A DNA stretch of 8,051 bases from Hydrogenothermaceae bacterium (GTDB taxonomy: Bacteria; Aquificota; Aquificia; Aquificales; Hydrogenothermaceae), in the NCBI GenBank assembly GCA_012961365.1, contig DTZN01000077.1:1-8051 (forward strand), given 5' to 3'. A program made the position numbers and the translations under genes. Below are positions 1-6,428 of the stretch, one piece after another. The notes beneath the pieces were generated by a model, which saw only the letters and a list, made by a program, of their open reading frames with translations, made no database searches and had not been told where the DNA came from. Every line of letters begins with the position of its first letter. The first letter of the stretch is position 1.

Positions 1-92
1 CCCGCCGCAGACATAGCATTACCAAGAATGTGAGCAGAGGTAACAACACCCTGCCCACCAACACCAGCAATTCTTATATTGTATCTTTTCAT
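1..92 (-). CDS. porG: 2-oxoacid:ferredoxin oxidoreductase gamma subunit, N-terminal fragment
   Basis: Only the first 30 codons lie in the window; the gene runs off the left edge. The translation begins MKRYNIRIAGVGGQGVVTSA, and the GVGGQGV glycine-rich motif at residues 10-16 is the hallmark of the gamma subunit (or gamma domain) of pyruvate/2-oxoacid:ferredoxin oxidoreductases. The ATG at 90-92 is preceded by GGAGGT (101-106 on the plus strand) at an 8-nt spacing, which fixes the start. It follows the beta subunit stop by 31 nt in the same operon. In the family, gamma packs with alpha and beta in the cytoplasmic enzyme and contributes to CoA binding. Substrate specificity cannot be read from this fragment. 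Confidence 0.93.
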   Translation of the reverse strand, partial: MKRYNIRIAGVGGQGVVTSAHILGNAMSAA

Positions 93-123
93 TTTTTTAG
101 ACCTCCGTCTATATCTTTAATAA

Positions 124-993
124 TTACTTATTAGCTTTTTCTTTCTTTTCAATTTCCTCTAAATACTGTCTAACTTCATCAGTCATGTATTCTTCAAATC
201 CAAAGTCTTTTTTCTCTCTTTCTCTAGCATCTTTTAATACTTCTTCTGTTGGAATTGAATATTCAATATTACATGAAGTATAAGCGTGGATAAATGTTGG
301 TCCAAATTCTCTAGCCGCTAAAACAGCCCTTCTTATAACTTTTGCCATTCTTTTTACATTAGTTGGAGAAAGTTTTGCTACATAAACACAACCTGCCTGT
401 TTAGCAAGCTCTGTTGCAGGAATTTTGTCAAACTTTTTACCTTTTGGAGCCATTTTTAATTGAACACCTTTTGGAGACATTCCAGATTCTTGTCCACCTG
501 TGTTTCCATAAACCTCGTTATCAACCATGATGGTTGTGAATTTTTCTCTTCTAAACCATGAATGCATAGTCATACTAAAACCTATATCCATTAATCCACC
601 ATCTCCAGCAATAGCAACAACATCTTTTGTTTTATCTGGAAATCTTAGTTTTAATGCCCTTGTTAATCCAGACGCAACAGCATTTGTATCCCCATAGTTT
701 CCATAAATAAATGGAACTGCAGCCTGAGAAAGAGCCAATCTAGCACATCCAGCTGTTCCTAAAACAATAGTATCTTCTGGGTTTGGTAAAGAAGCATAGA
801 ATACTCTAACAAAATATGCCATAAAACACCCTGCACACATTGGGTGTTCTTCTACTATTTCTTTAAACTGACCAAGTTTAGTAGCATCTAATTGGTCACT
901 TTTACCAAAAGGACCAAAATCTATTAAATCAACATAATCCTTTGGCAAATACTCTTTAAATCCTGGTGCTGGTTGAAGATATCTTAAACCCAT
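124..993 (-). CDS. porB: 2-oxoacid (pyruvate):ferredoxin oxidoreductase beta subunit, TPP-binding
   Basis: This is the 289-aa thiamine-diphosphate-binding subunit of a cytoplasmic enzyme that interconverts a 2-oxoacid plus CoA with acyl-CoA, CO2 and reduced ferredoxin. The TPP/Mg signature is clear: GDGG at 130-133, then VDNEVYGNTGGQ at about 157-168. Four cysteines match the proximal [4Fe-4S] cluster ligands of the family: C53 and C56 (CAGC), C83 (GTAGC) and C241 (YTSC). The 289-aa length is normal for a stand-alone beta subunit. The charged C-terminal tail (about 255-289, Lys/Glu-rich) is probably helical. The ATG is set by AGGAGGT (1001-1007 on the plus strand), 7 nt away. The gene sits 32 nt after alpha and 31 nt before gamma. 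The residues do not by themselves separate a pyruvate enzyme from the five-subunit 2-oxoglutarate enzyme of Hydrogenobacter. Confidence 0.95.
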   Translation of the reverse strand: MGLRYLQPAPGFKEYLPKDYVDLIDFGPFGKSDQLDATKLGQFKEIVEEHPMCAGCFMAYFVRVFYASLPNPEDTIVLGTAGCARLALSQAAVPFIYGNYGDTNAVASGLTRALKLRFPDKTKDVVAIAGDGGLMDIGFSMTMHSWFRREKFTTIMVDNEVYGNTGGQESGMSPKGVQLKMAPKGKKFDKIPATELAKQAGCVYVAKLSPTNVKRMAKVIRRAVLAAREFGPTFIHAYTSCNIEYSIPTEEVLKDAREREKKDFGFEEYMTDEVRQYLEEIEKKEKANK

Positions 994-1025
994 AATAATT
1001 ACCTCCTAAAATTTATTTTAAAAAT

Positions 1026-2195
1026 TTAGATTACTACTTTTTTATCTTGTTTTATTCCTAAGGATTTGTATATTTCTTCCATGATTAATTCAACTGGTAA
1101 TGTCATTCCACCGTAAACTCTAGGCCCATCTGTAACTATTCCACTGTTTGGAATAGCAGCTTTTACTTCCTTAGATAGCCAACCTTCTATATTATGTTCT
1201 GGAATTATTGCAGCTTTTGCATTTTTAAGAGCTTCTCTAACTTCATTTACAGGGAATGGTCTTATTGATTTTATTTTTACTAAACCTACATTTAAACCTT
1301 CTTGCTGAGCATATCTAACAGCTTCTCTTCCCTGAGCTGCTGCACAACCAGAAGCAACAACAAATACATCAGCATCAGGATTAACTACCTCTATTGGACC
1401 ACCTAAGTATTTATAGATATATTTCATAGCTCTTATGTTTGATGCCCAAACTTCTTGCTGCCATACAGCATGAATGAGATAACTCATGAAGTTAGATTTT
1501 TGAACTGGAGCATCCCTTTGGATTCTTGCTGGAGGAACTTCACAGTCTGTAACTGGAACAGGAGCTTTGTATGGATCTCTTGGAGGAAGCTTCATATCTT
1601 CAGGAGTCATTTCAACATAACCTTTAGCATGTGTAACAAAGAAACCCTCAGTTGCAACTGCTACAGGTATATACACATCAACCATTTCAGAAATTGCAAA
1701 CGCTGCTAAAGTCATATCAAAAACATCTTGCTGGTTTTCTGCGTGGAGTAAAACAATCCCACTGTGAAGTAAATATGCGAGCTCAATGTTGTCAGGCTGA
1801 ATAGAAAGAGGAGCGTTAACAACTCTTGTTAAAACTCCTAAAACTGCAGGAATTCTATGTCCTGGCCAAGAAGCTATAGCTTCTATACCTCTTAAAAGTC
1901 CTGGACCTGAAGTTGCAGTAAATACTCTAACACCTGCTCTTGAAGCACCTGCAATTGCAGACATTGTTCCATATTCTTCTTCAGCTCTATAGTAATCTTT
2001 TAAATATCCTTGAGCATAGAGGTCTCCAACAAGGTGCATAACTTCAGACTGAGGAGTAATTGGATAAGCAATAGCCATATCAACATTTGCTCTTTTAACA
2101 GCTTCAGCCATAGCTTGAGCACCAGTTATAAACTTTCTTTCTCTTGGAGCTTCTAATAATAAGTAATCTATATCTACAACCTTTTGTTCTGGCAT
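1026..2195 (-). CDS. porA: 2-oxoacid (pyruvate):ferredoxin oxidoreductase alpha subunit
   Basis: A 389-aa alpha subunit of the same complex. The N-terminal pyrimidine-binding domain shows GAQAMAEAVKRA at 25-36, YPITPQSE at 44-51 and ATSGPGL at 94-100. The segment TRVVNAPLSIQPDN at 123-136 lies where PFOR enzymes carry the arginine and Ala-Pro stretch next to the substrate carboxylate. It does not resemble the GPSTG-type segment of two-subunit 2-oxoglutarate enzymes, so I lean towards pyruvate. The second domain starts near 276 (VFVVASGCAAAQGREAV) and includes GLVKIKSIRPFP at 304-315, typical of the C-terminal transketolase-like domain. The length is standard. AGGAGGT (2202-2208 on the plus strand) lies 6 nt from the ATG. 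It follows the accessory subunit by 45 nt. The five-subunit 2-oxoglutarate enzyme (ForA) remains the main alternative. Confidence 0.94.
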   Translation of the reverse strand: MPEQKVVDIDYLLLEAPRERKFITGAQAMAEAVKRANVDMAIAYPITPQSEVMHLVGDLYAQGYLKDYYRAEEEYGTMSAIAGASRAGVRVFTATSGPGLLRGIEAIASWPGHRIPAVLGVLTRVVNAPLSIQPDNIELAYLLHSGIVLLHAENQQDVFDMTLAAFAISEMVDVYIPVAVATEGFFVTHAKGYVEMTPEDMKLPPRDPYKAPVPVTDCEVPPARIQRDAPVQKSNFMSYLIHAVWQQEVWASNIRAMKYIYKYLGGPIEVVNPDADVFVVASGCAAAQGREAVRYAQQEGLNVGLVKIKSIRPFPVNEVREALKNAKAAIIPEHNIEGWLSKEVKAAIPNSGIVTDGPRVYGGMTLPVELIMEEIYKSLGIKQDKKVVI

Positions 2196-2240
2196 TTTTA
2201 TACCTCCTAATTTTCTAAATTATTTAAGTTATTATTTAAA

Positions 2241-2960
2241 TTACTCAGTTTCAGTAACATTTTCTTCACCTTTTCTAGGTACAATAAGGTGCATATATTC
2301 CCCATATTCCAATGGATTGAGATTTTCCCACTCTTCTTTTGGAAGTGAAGGATTTCTTGGAGGAGGTTTTGGAGTCCATTCTATTCCAAGTTCATTTCTT
2401 ACTTGAACGATAATATCTTTAAATCTTCTTATATCATCAGCATGAACATCTCTTATAGAAACATTAGCTTCCTCGTGTCCTAGAAATGCACAAAGAGCAA
2501 TTGTGAAACAGTTAGTTCCTGCTCTAATCATTCTTAATGATAAGTTTGCGTAATGACAATGAACACCAACGAATATACAAGCTTCTATTCTATTGTGAAG
2601 TATTGTTAAGTTGGGGTGGTTAGGGTTAATTTCTGCTTCAGGGTCAATTTTTGGATATTTTGGTCTGTAGTCAGGCATTGGTATTATTCTGCAATTTGGT
2701 ATTTCTGAAGCTAACTCTAAAATTGCTTGTGCTTTATCAGCAACATCATCTTTCCAGTTCCAAAGAACTTGTGGTCCTGGGAATATTGTTGGGTTTGCCC
2801 TAGTTAGCATAGCTTTTGCAGCTTCTCTCATTGCAGTTTCTTCATCTACGATTTCACCGTAGAGGAGTGCTTTTCCTTCTGGAGGAAGTTCTACACCCAT
2901 AAAAACTGCAGGCGTAGGCATATAACCTGCTGGACCAGGGACGATTTTTTTGTCTGACAT
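2241..2960 (-). CDS. Accessory subunit of the oxidoreductase (Aquificales type), resembling CO dehydrogenase/acetyl-CoA synthase epsilon fold
   Basis: A 239-aa soluble protein, first gene of the oxidoreductase operon. No signal peptide, membrane segment or CxxCxxC ferredoxin motif is visible; the five cysteines (90, 128, 135, 151, 157) are scattered, with VGVHCHYANLSLRM at about 131-144. The middle of the protein reads as alternating strands and helices: TRANPTIFPGPQVLW at 53-67, a helix at about 72-87, and IEACIFVGVHCHYANLSLRMI at 125-145. This recalls the Rossmann-like DHS fold of the acetyl-CoA decarbonylase/synthase epsilon (CdhB) family; that assignment is from pattern memory, not a search. 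The C-terminal part carries a proline-rich stretch (196-206). Hydrogenobacter-type POR/FOR operons contain extra D and E subunits of poorly known role, and this gene is most likely one of them. AGGAGGA (2967-2973 on the plus strand) lies 6 nt from the ATG. Membership of the complex is inferred from synteny. Confidence 0.7.
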   Translation of the reverse strand: MSDKKIVPGPAGYMPTPAVFMGVELPPEGKALLYGEIVDEETAMREAAKAMLTRANPTIFPGPQVLWNWKDDVADKAQAILELASEIPNCRIIPMPDYRPKYPKIDPEAEINPNHPNLTILHNRIEACIFVGVHCHYANLSLRMIRAGTNCFTIALCAFLGHEEANVSIRDVHADDIRRFKDIIVQVRNELGIEWTPKPPPRNPSLPKEEWENLNPLEYGEYMHLIVPRKGEENVTETE

Positions 2961-3068
2961 ATCAAGTCCTCCTACATTTGATTTCTCTTTATCTTAATTA
3001 ACACTATCTTATAATAAAGATGGATTTTATGCTTTATATCACATATTCGAAAGGGTATTTGGTTTTTT

Positions 3069-3096
3069 ATTATAACACTGTTTGATTTTTTTTCAA
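3069..3096 (-). promoter_or_regulatory. Predicted sigma70-type promoter of the oxidoreductase operon
   Basis: On the minus strand, TTGAAA (3091-3096) is followed after 16 nt by TATAAT (3069-3074), a perfect -10 hexamer. Transcription would start near 3062, giving a leader of about 100 nt before the accessory-subunit ATG at 2960. The region is AT-rich, so chance matches are common. The perfect -10 and the position upstream of an operon support it, but it remains a prediction. Confidence 0.6.
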
Positions 3097-3102
3097 ACTG
3101 TG
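3076..3102. repeat. Imperfect inverted repeat, candidate operator
   Basis: The arms are CACTGTTTGA (3076-3085) and TCAAACTGTG (3093-3102), separated by seven T residues on the plus strand. Nine of ten positions pair; the single mismatch is T3079 against T3099. The element covers the -35 hexamer and most of the spacer of the leftward promoter. That is where a dimeric repressor, or an activator acting at the -35, would bind. A terminator role is unlikely because the T run is in the loop and the site lies between divergent promoters. Confidence 0.5.
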
Positions 3103-3202
3103 CAAGTTAGTAAAAATTAACCATTTTAAATTTTTCTAAAATATTACTATACTGATAATTTTTAAAAGGACTACGGAAAGTAATATTAATAGAATTCTTT
3201 TC

Positions 3203-3231
3203 TTTACATAAATAAAAGTTAATAATATATT
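3203..3231 (+). promoter_or_regulatory. Predicted sigma70-type promoter for the TPR/glycosyltransferase pair
   Basis: TTTACA (3203-3208) and TATATT (3226-3231) are separated by 17 nt, each one mismatch from consensus. A start near 3238 would give a short leader of about 23 nt with GGAGG at 3251-3255 ahead of the ATG at 3261. The surrounding sequence is extremely AT-rich, so weaker alternatives such as the GATAAT further upstream cannot be excluded. Confidence 0.45.
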
Positions 3232-3260
3232 TTTTAACAGAAAAACTTTAGGAGGAAAGT

Positions 3261-3581
3261 ATGTCAGAAAGAATAGAAAGTTTAAAAAAAGCTCTTGAAA
3301 GTGATCCTAATAACCCATTGGGAAATTTTGGACTTGGTATGGAATATTTTAAACAAGGAGATTATGAAAATGCTATTATTTACTTAAATAAATACTTATC
3401 TTTACATGATGATGAAGGTGCAGGGTATAGAACACTAGCTCAATGTTATGTAAATTTGGGAGAAATAGAAAAAGCTATAGAGACTTATGAAAGAGGTATA
3501 CAACAAGCTACAAAATACAATCATCCTTCAATGGTTGAAGAGTTTAAACAAGAGATAGAAACATTAAAGAGCATGCTTTGA
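3261..3581 (+). CDS. Small tetratricopeptide-repeat (TPR) protein
   Basis: A 106-aa protein made almost entirely of TPR helices. The first repeat covers about residues 19-52 (NPLGNFGLGMEYFKQGDYEN, then AIIYLNKYLSL) and the second about 53-86 (EGAGYRTLAQCYVNLGEIEK, then AIETYERGI). Both show the canonical small, large and aromatic residue spacing and the G-x-x-x-x-A turn. A capping helix rich in Glu/Lys follows (about 90-106). No signal peptide or membrane segment is seen, so it is probably a cytoplasmic adaptor; TPRs bind protein partners and no enzymatic function is suggested. GGAGG (3251-3255) lies 5 nt before the ATG. Its stop codon overlaps the start of the next gene by 4 nt (TTGA), so the two are probably translated together. 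The partner is unknown; the glycosyltransferase is the obvious candidate by context only. Confidence 0.88.
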   Translation: MSERIESLKKALESDPNNPLGNFGLGMEYFKQGDYENAIIYLNKYLSLHDDEGAGYRTLAQCYVNLGEIEKAIETYERGIQQATKYNHPSMVEEFKQEIETLKSML

Positions 3582-4543
3582 AAGTAGCTATAATAAGATT
3601 TTCATCTTTAGGAGATATAATTTTAACTACTGCTGTAGTAGAGGCCTTATATGATAATAATATTAAAGCTACTTTTATAACACTAAATAATTTTAAAATT
3701 TTATTTGAAAAAGATTACCGATTAGAAAAAGTAATAGCAGTAAAAAAGGATGAATTAAAAACTATAAAAGATATAAAAAATTTTGCAAAAAAACTTTCTG
3801 ATTTTGATTTAATTTTAGATTTACATTCAAATTTAAGAAGTTTTTTAATTTCCATTTTTAGTGGTAGTAAAACTATAAGATACAATAAAAAATCTATTCA
3901 AAGGAGACTTTTAACAAAACCTTTTTTAAAAAAATTTGTAAACCTTGAAGATTTTTCTGTTGTTGGTTCTTATTTAGATACTTTAAAGATACTGAAAATA
4001 AATAACTTAGAAAAATATAAACCCAAAATAATAATTAGCGATAATGATAAACCTAATATCATTATTCCTGAAAACTTTATAGCAATAGGAACTGGAGCAA
4101 GATATAAAGGAAAAATGTACCCTTATTATAAAGAAGTTATTAATTTACTAAAAAAGGAAGGATTTAATATAGTTATATTAGGTTCAAAAGAAGATATAAA
4201 AAAAGATAAAAATACTTATAAAGATGTAATAGATTTACGTGGGAAACTTAGTATAAGAGAATCATTATATGTATTATCAAAAGCAAAATTAACAATAAGC
4301 AATGACTCTGCGATAGCCCATATGTCTAGAGCTGTTAATACAAAAGTCCTTATGATATATGGGGCAACACATCCGTATTTTGGTTTTTATCCATTAGAAG
4401 ATGAAGGAGATTATTTATTTGCCAATCTTTCTTGTCAACCTTGTGATTTACACGGTAAGAAAGAGTGTAAATTTAAAAATTATAAATGTTTTGAAGAAAT
4501 AAAACCAAAGTTTATAGTAGAAAAGGCTTTTAACCTTCTATAA
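3578..4543 (+). CDS. Glycosyltransferase family 9 protein, LPS heptosyltransferase-like
   Basis: A 321-aa GT-B-fold enzyme of the ADP-heptose:LPS heptosyltransferase family, which transfers sugars to lipopolysaccharide core on the cytoplasmic face of the inner membrane. The N-terminus [20 protein letters not shown] is diagnostic, and D13 matches the catalytic Asp of WaaC/WaaF. The C-terminal half has [12 protein letters not shown] at 171-182 (phosphate-binding region) and the donor-site signature [20 protein letters not shown] at 241-260, followed by YGAT. Four cysteines near the end (286, 289, 297, 304) form the CxxC-x7-C-x6-C pattern common in this family. The start is TTG at 3578-3580, chosen because it places the SLGD motif exactly and overlaps the TPR stop as TTGA. 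The ribosome binding site is weak (AAAGAG), which suggests coupling. The gene is more AT-rich than its neighbours. Acceptor and sugar cannot be told from sequence, so I give no symbol. Confidence 0.88.
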   Translation: MKVAIIRFSSLGDIILTTAVVEALYDNNIKATFITLNNFKILFEKDYRLEKVIAVKKDELKTIKDIKNFAKKLSDFDLILDLHSNLRSFLISIFSGSKTIRYNKKSIQRRLLTKPFLKKFVNLEDFSVVGSYLDTLKILKINNLEKYKPKIIISDNDKPNIIIPENFIAIGTGARYKGKMYPYYKEVINLLKKEGFNIVILGSKEDIKKDKNTYKDVIDLRGKLSIRESLYVLSKAKLTISNDSAIAHMSRAVNTKVLMIYGATHPYFGFYPLEDEGDYLFANLSCQPCDLHGKKECKFKNYKCFEEIKPKFIVEKAFNLL

Positions 4544-4928
4544 TTTTAACTATTACTTTTCTAGTTCTTGGACCATCAAATTCTGCAAAAAATACCCCTT
4601 GCCACGTTCCAAGCATTAAATTGCCTTTATGTATAGGTATAGAAGCTGAAGTTCCAACTAAAATAGATTTAATATGTGCGGCAGCATTTCCTTCTATATG
4701 TTTATACCCATCTTCCCATGGAATCAATTTTTCGAGAGTTTGTTCTATATCCCATTTAACATCAGGGTCTGCATTTTCATTTATAAAAACTCCTGCAGTA
4801 GTATGAGGAATATATATATAACATATACCTTCTTTTACACCTGACTGAGATACAATTTCTTTAATTTCTGCTGTTATATCTTCAAAATGTGTTCTTTTTT
4901 GAGTGTAAACTTCCAAGTATCTTATCAT
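4530..4928 (-). CDS. yjbQ: YjbQ/UPF0047 family protein
   Basis: A 132-aa single-domain cytoplasmic protein of the widespread YjbQ (UPF0047) family. Its conserved polar residues are all present: HTT at 42-44, N52 and D54 (ENADPD), H77 with EGN at 79-81, H85 (AAAHIK), LGTWQ at 106-110, E116 and DGPR at 118-121. The clustered histidines suggest a metal or phosphate site. Some members are annotated as secondary thiamine-phosphate synthases because of weak activity, but the physiological role is unsettled. The length is normal. The start follows the argC stop by 15 nt with an AAGGGGA-like ribosome binding site in the gap, so it is the last gene of the rplM operon. Its 3' end overlaps the convergent glycosyltransferase by 14 bp. 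Confidence 0.9.
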   Translation of the reverse strand: MIRYLEVYTQKRTHFEDITAEIKEIVSQSGVKEGICYIYIPHTTAGVFINENADPDVKWDIEQTLEKLIPWEDGYKHIEGNAAAHIKSILVGTSASIPIHKGNLMLGTWQGVFFAEFDGPRTRKVIVKIIEG

Positions 4929-4943
4929 AGCAATTTCCCCTTT

Positions 4944-5972
4944 TTAAGGATAAACACTAAATAAATCTTTTAATACATACGTTTCTTCAAAACCTACCAT
5001 AATATTGAAATTTTGAAGTGCTTGTGTAGATGCCCCTTTTCCTAGATTATCTATAGCAGAAATGATTACCGCCATATTTGTCCTTTCATCTTTTTCCACA
5101 AAAATATCACAGTAATTACTTCCTACTACATTTTTTATTTGAGGAGGAGTTTCAATTAGTCTTATAAATGGTTCATTATTGTATAATTCCTTATAAATAG
5201 CTCTTAATTCTTCATTACTTAAATCAGTCTCAAAAGAAACAGTAGAAATCATACCTCTAGATACTGGGAGTATATGAGGTGTAAATCTTACCTTTATATC
5301 CTTACCTATAATTTGTTTTATTTGGTCTTCCATTTCTGGAATGTGTCTATGATTTAAAGGAGAATAAGCATAGGAGTTTCCAAAAGCTTCAGGATAGTGA
5401 AACTGCTGTTTTAAACTCCTCCCTGCTCCTGATATACCTGATAGGGCATTTACAATAATATTTCCTTTGATAATTTTATTTTTTAGTGATGGATATAAAG
5501 CTAAAAGTGTAGCTGTAGGATAACATCCAGGATTTGCTATTAAATTTGCACTTTTTATTTTTTCCCTGTGTATTTCAGGAAGCCCATAAACTGCCTTTTC
5601 TAATAAAGTTATATATTTATGCTCAAATTTGTAAAACTTTGGATACAAAGATGCATTTTTTATTCTATATGCTGCAGACAAATCTATTACTTTTTTCCCA
5701 TTGTCTATTAATTCTTTTGCAAGTTTTAATGATGGTTCATGCGGAAGGCAGAGAAAATAAAAGTCAGAGGAGTTTTTATTTAACTCATTTACAAATTTTA
5801 GATTTTCAAATTTACTTCCAATAAAAAAAGGGAAAACCTCTTTCAAGGCTTTCCCTTCGTATTGTCTAGATGATATTTCAATTATTTCAACTTCTTTATA
5901 TCTTGAAAGTATCCTTAAAAGCTCAACTCCTGTATATCCAGAAGCTCCTGCAATAGATACTTTAACAGACAT
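4944..5972 (-). CDS. argC: N-acetyl-gamma-glutamyl-phosphate reductase
   Basis: A 342-aa NADPH-dependent reductase catalysing the third step of arginine (ornithine) biosynthesis, converting N-acetyl-glutamyl phosphate to the semialdehyde. The Rossmann motif GASGYTGVELLRIL is at 9-22, the catalytic cysteine is C150 in ANPGCYPTA, and the histidine segment NHRHIPEMEDQI at 207-218 carries the conserved base. RFTPHILPVSRGM (229-241) and the C-terminal DNLGKGASTQALQNFNIMVG (308-327) are family signatures. The length is standard, so the gene is intact. The ATG is 3 nt after the rpsI stop and in the same frame (TAA TAT ATG), so no earlier start is possible. No convincing ribosome binding site precedes it, which suggests reinitiation by ribosomes finishing rpsI. 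Confidence 0.97.
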   Translation of the reverse strand: MSVKVSIAGASGYTGVELLRILSRYKEVEIIEISSRQYEGKALKEVFPFFIGSKFENLKFVNELNKNSSDFYFLCLPHEPSLKLAKELIDNGKKVIDLSAAYRIKNASLYPKFYKFEHKYITLLEKAVYGLPEIHREKIKSANLIANPGCYPTATLLALYPSLKNKIIKGNIIVNALSGISGAGRSLKQQFHYPEAFGNSYAYSPLNHRHIPEMEDQIKQIIGKDIKVRFTPHILPVSRGMISTVSFETDLSNEELRAIYKELYNNEPFIRLIETPPQIKNVVGSNYCDIFVEKDERTNMAVIISAIDNLGKGASTQALQNFNIMVGFEETYVLKDLFSVYP

Positions 5973-5975
5973 ATA

Positions 5976-6410
5976 TTAACGTTTAGACCATCTATATTTA
6001 GCTCTAGCACCCATTTGTGCGTATTTCTTACGTTCTTTAACTCTAGCATCTCTAGTCATTAATCCTGCTTGTTTCAATGTTGGTCTAAATTCTGAATTAT
6101 ATTCTACAAGTGCTTTAGCTATTCCATACATTAAAGCTTCTGCTTGAGCAGGTTTTCCACTTCCCTTTACTGTGGCATAAACATCAAATTTACCTAATGT
6201 TTCTGTTATAACAAAAGGTCTATTTATTTTAGCCATTAAAATATCTCTTTCAAAATAGTCCTTAGCTTCCCATTCTTTTCCTGAAGCACTTTTTACAATA
6301 ATTCTTCCAGAACCACCAGGTAATATCCAAACTCTAGCAACTGCTTCTTTTCTTCTACCTGTTCCGTATTTTGCAGTTTTAGTATCTACTTTTATAGTTT
6401 TAGCTTCCAA
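5976..6410 (-). CDS. rpsI: 30S ribosomal protein S9
   Basis: A 144-aa S9 protein of the small ribosomal subunit, whose basic C-terminal tail reaches towards the P-site tRNA. Recognisable parts are YGTGRRKEAVARVWILPGGS at 15-34, GSGKPAQAEALMYGIAKAL at 82-100, RPTLKQAGLMTRDARVKERK at 109-128, and the conserved end KYRWSKR. The start is TTG at 6408-6410; a perfect AGGAGGT (6418-6424 on the plus strand) lies 7 nt upstream, which decides it. It follows rplM by 18 nt, the classical L13-S9 pair. A short N-terminal extension (about 12 residues) precedes the YGTGRRK core, within the normal range. Confidence 0.97.
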   Translation of the reverse strand: MEAKTIKVDTKTAKYGTGRRKEAVARVWILPGGSGRIIVKSASGKEWEAKDYFERDILMAKINRPFVITETLGKFDVYATVKGSGKPAQAEALMYGIAKALVEYNSEFRPTLKQAGLMTRDARVKERKKYAQMGARAKYRWSKR

Positions 6411-6428
6411 ATTGTTTACCTCCTAGCG

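Larger units (their letters stand above)
2961..3260. other. Divergent intergenic region between oxidoreductase operon and TPR gene
   Basis: This 300-bp, very AT-rich stretch has no credible ORF. It holds the leftward promoter (3069-3096) with an overlapping inverted repeat (3076-3102), the rightward promoter (3203-3231), and both ribosome binding sites (2967-2973 for the leftward gene, 3251-3255 for the rightward gene). The predicted leftward leader is about 100 nt. I see no riboswitch core or strong attenuator hairpin in it. The part from about 3105 to 3200 has no feature I can name. Confidence 0.7.

Noticed and set aside
1455..1709. Plus-strand ORF of 84 codons
   Set aside because: It lies wholly antisense to the well-supported alpha-subunit gene, has no ribosome binding site and shows no recognisable protein features.
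2961..2982. Possible stem (ATCAA / TTGAT) placing the ribosome binding site of the accessory subunit in a loop
   Set aside because: The stem is only 5 AT-rich base pairs with a 12-nt loop, too weak to propose as an RNA switch, especially in a thermophile.
4518..4532. AAAAG-G-CTTTT dyad near the glycosyltransferase stop as a terminator
   Set aside because: The loop would be a single base, the stem is AT-rich and no T run follows, so it does not qualify as an intrinsic terminator.
4621..4806. Plus-strand ORF of 61 codons
   Set aside because: It is antisense to the YjbQ-family gene, whose conserved motifs cover the same bases; it is a shadow frame.
5534..5824. Plus-strand ORF of 96 codons
   Set aside because: It is antisense to argC across its catalytic region, with hydrophobic low-complexity content expected from the opposite strand.
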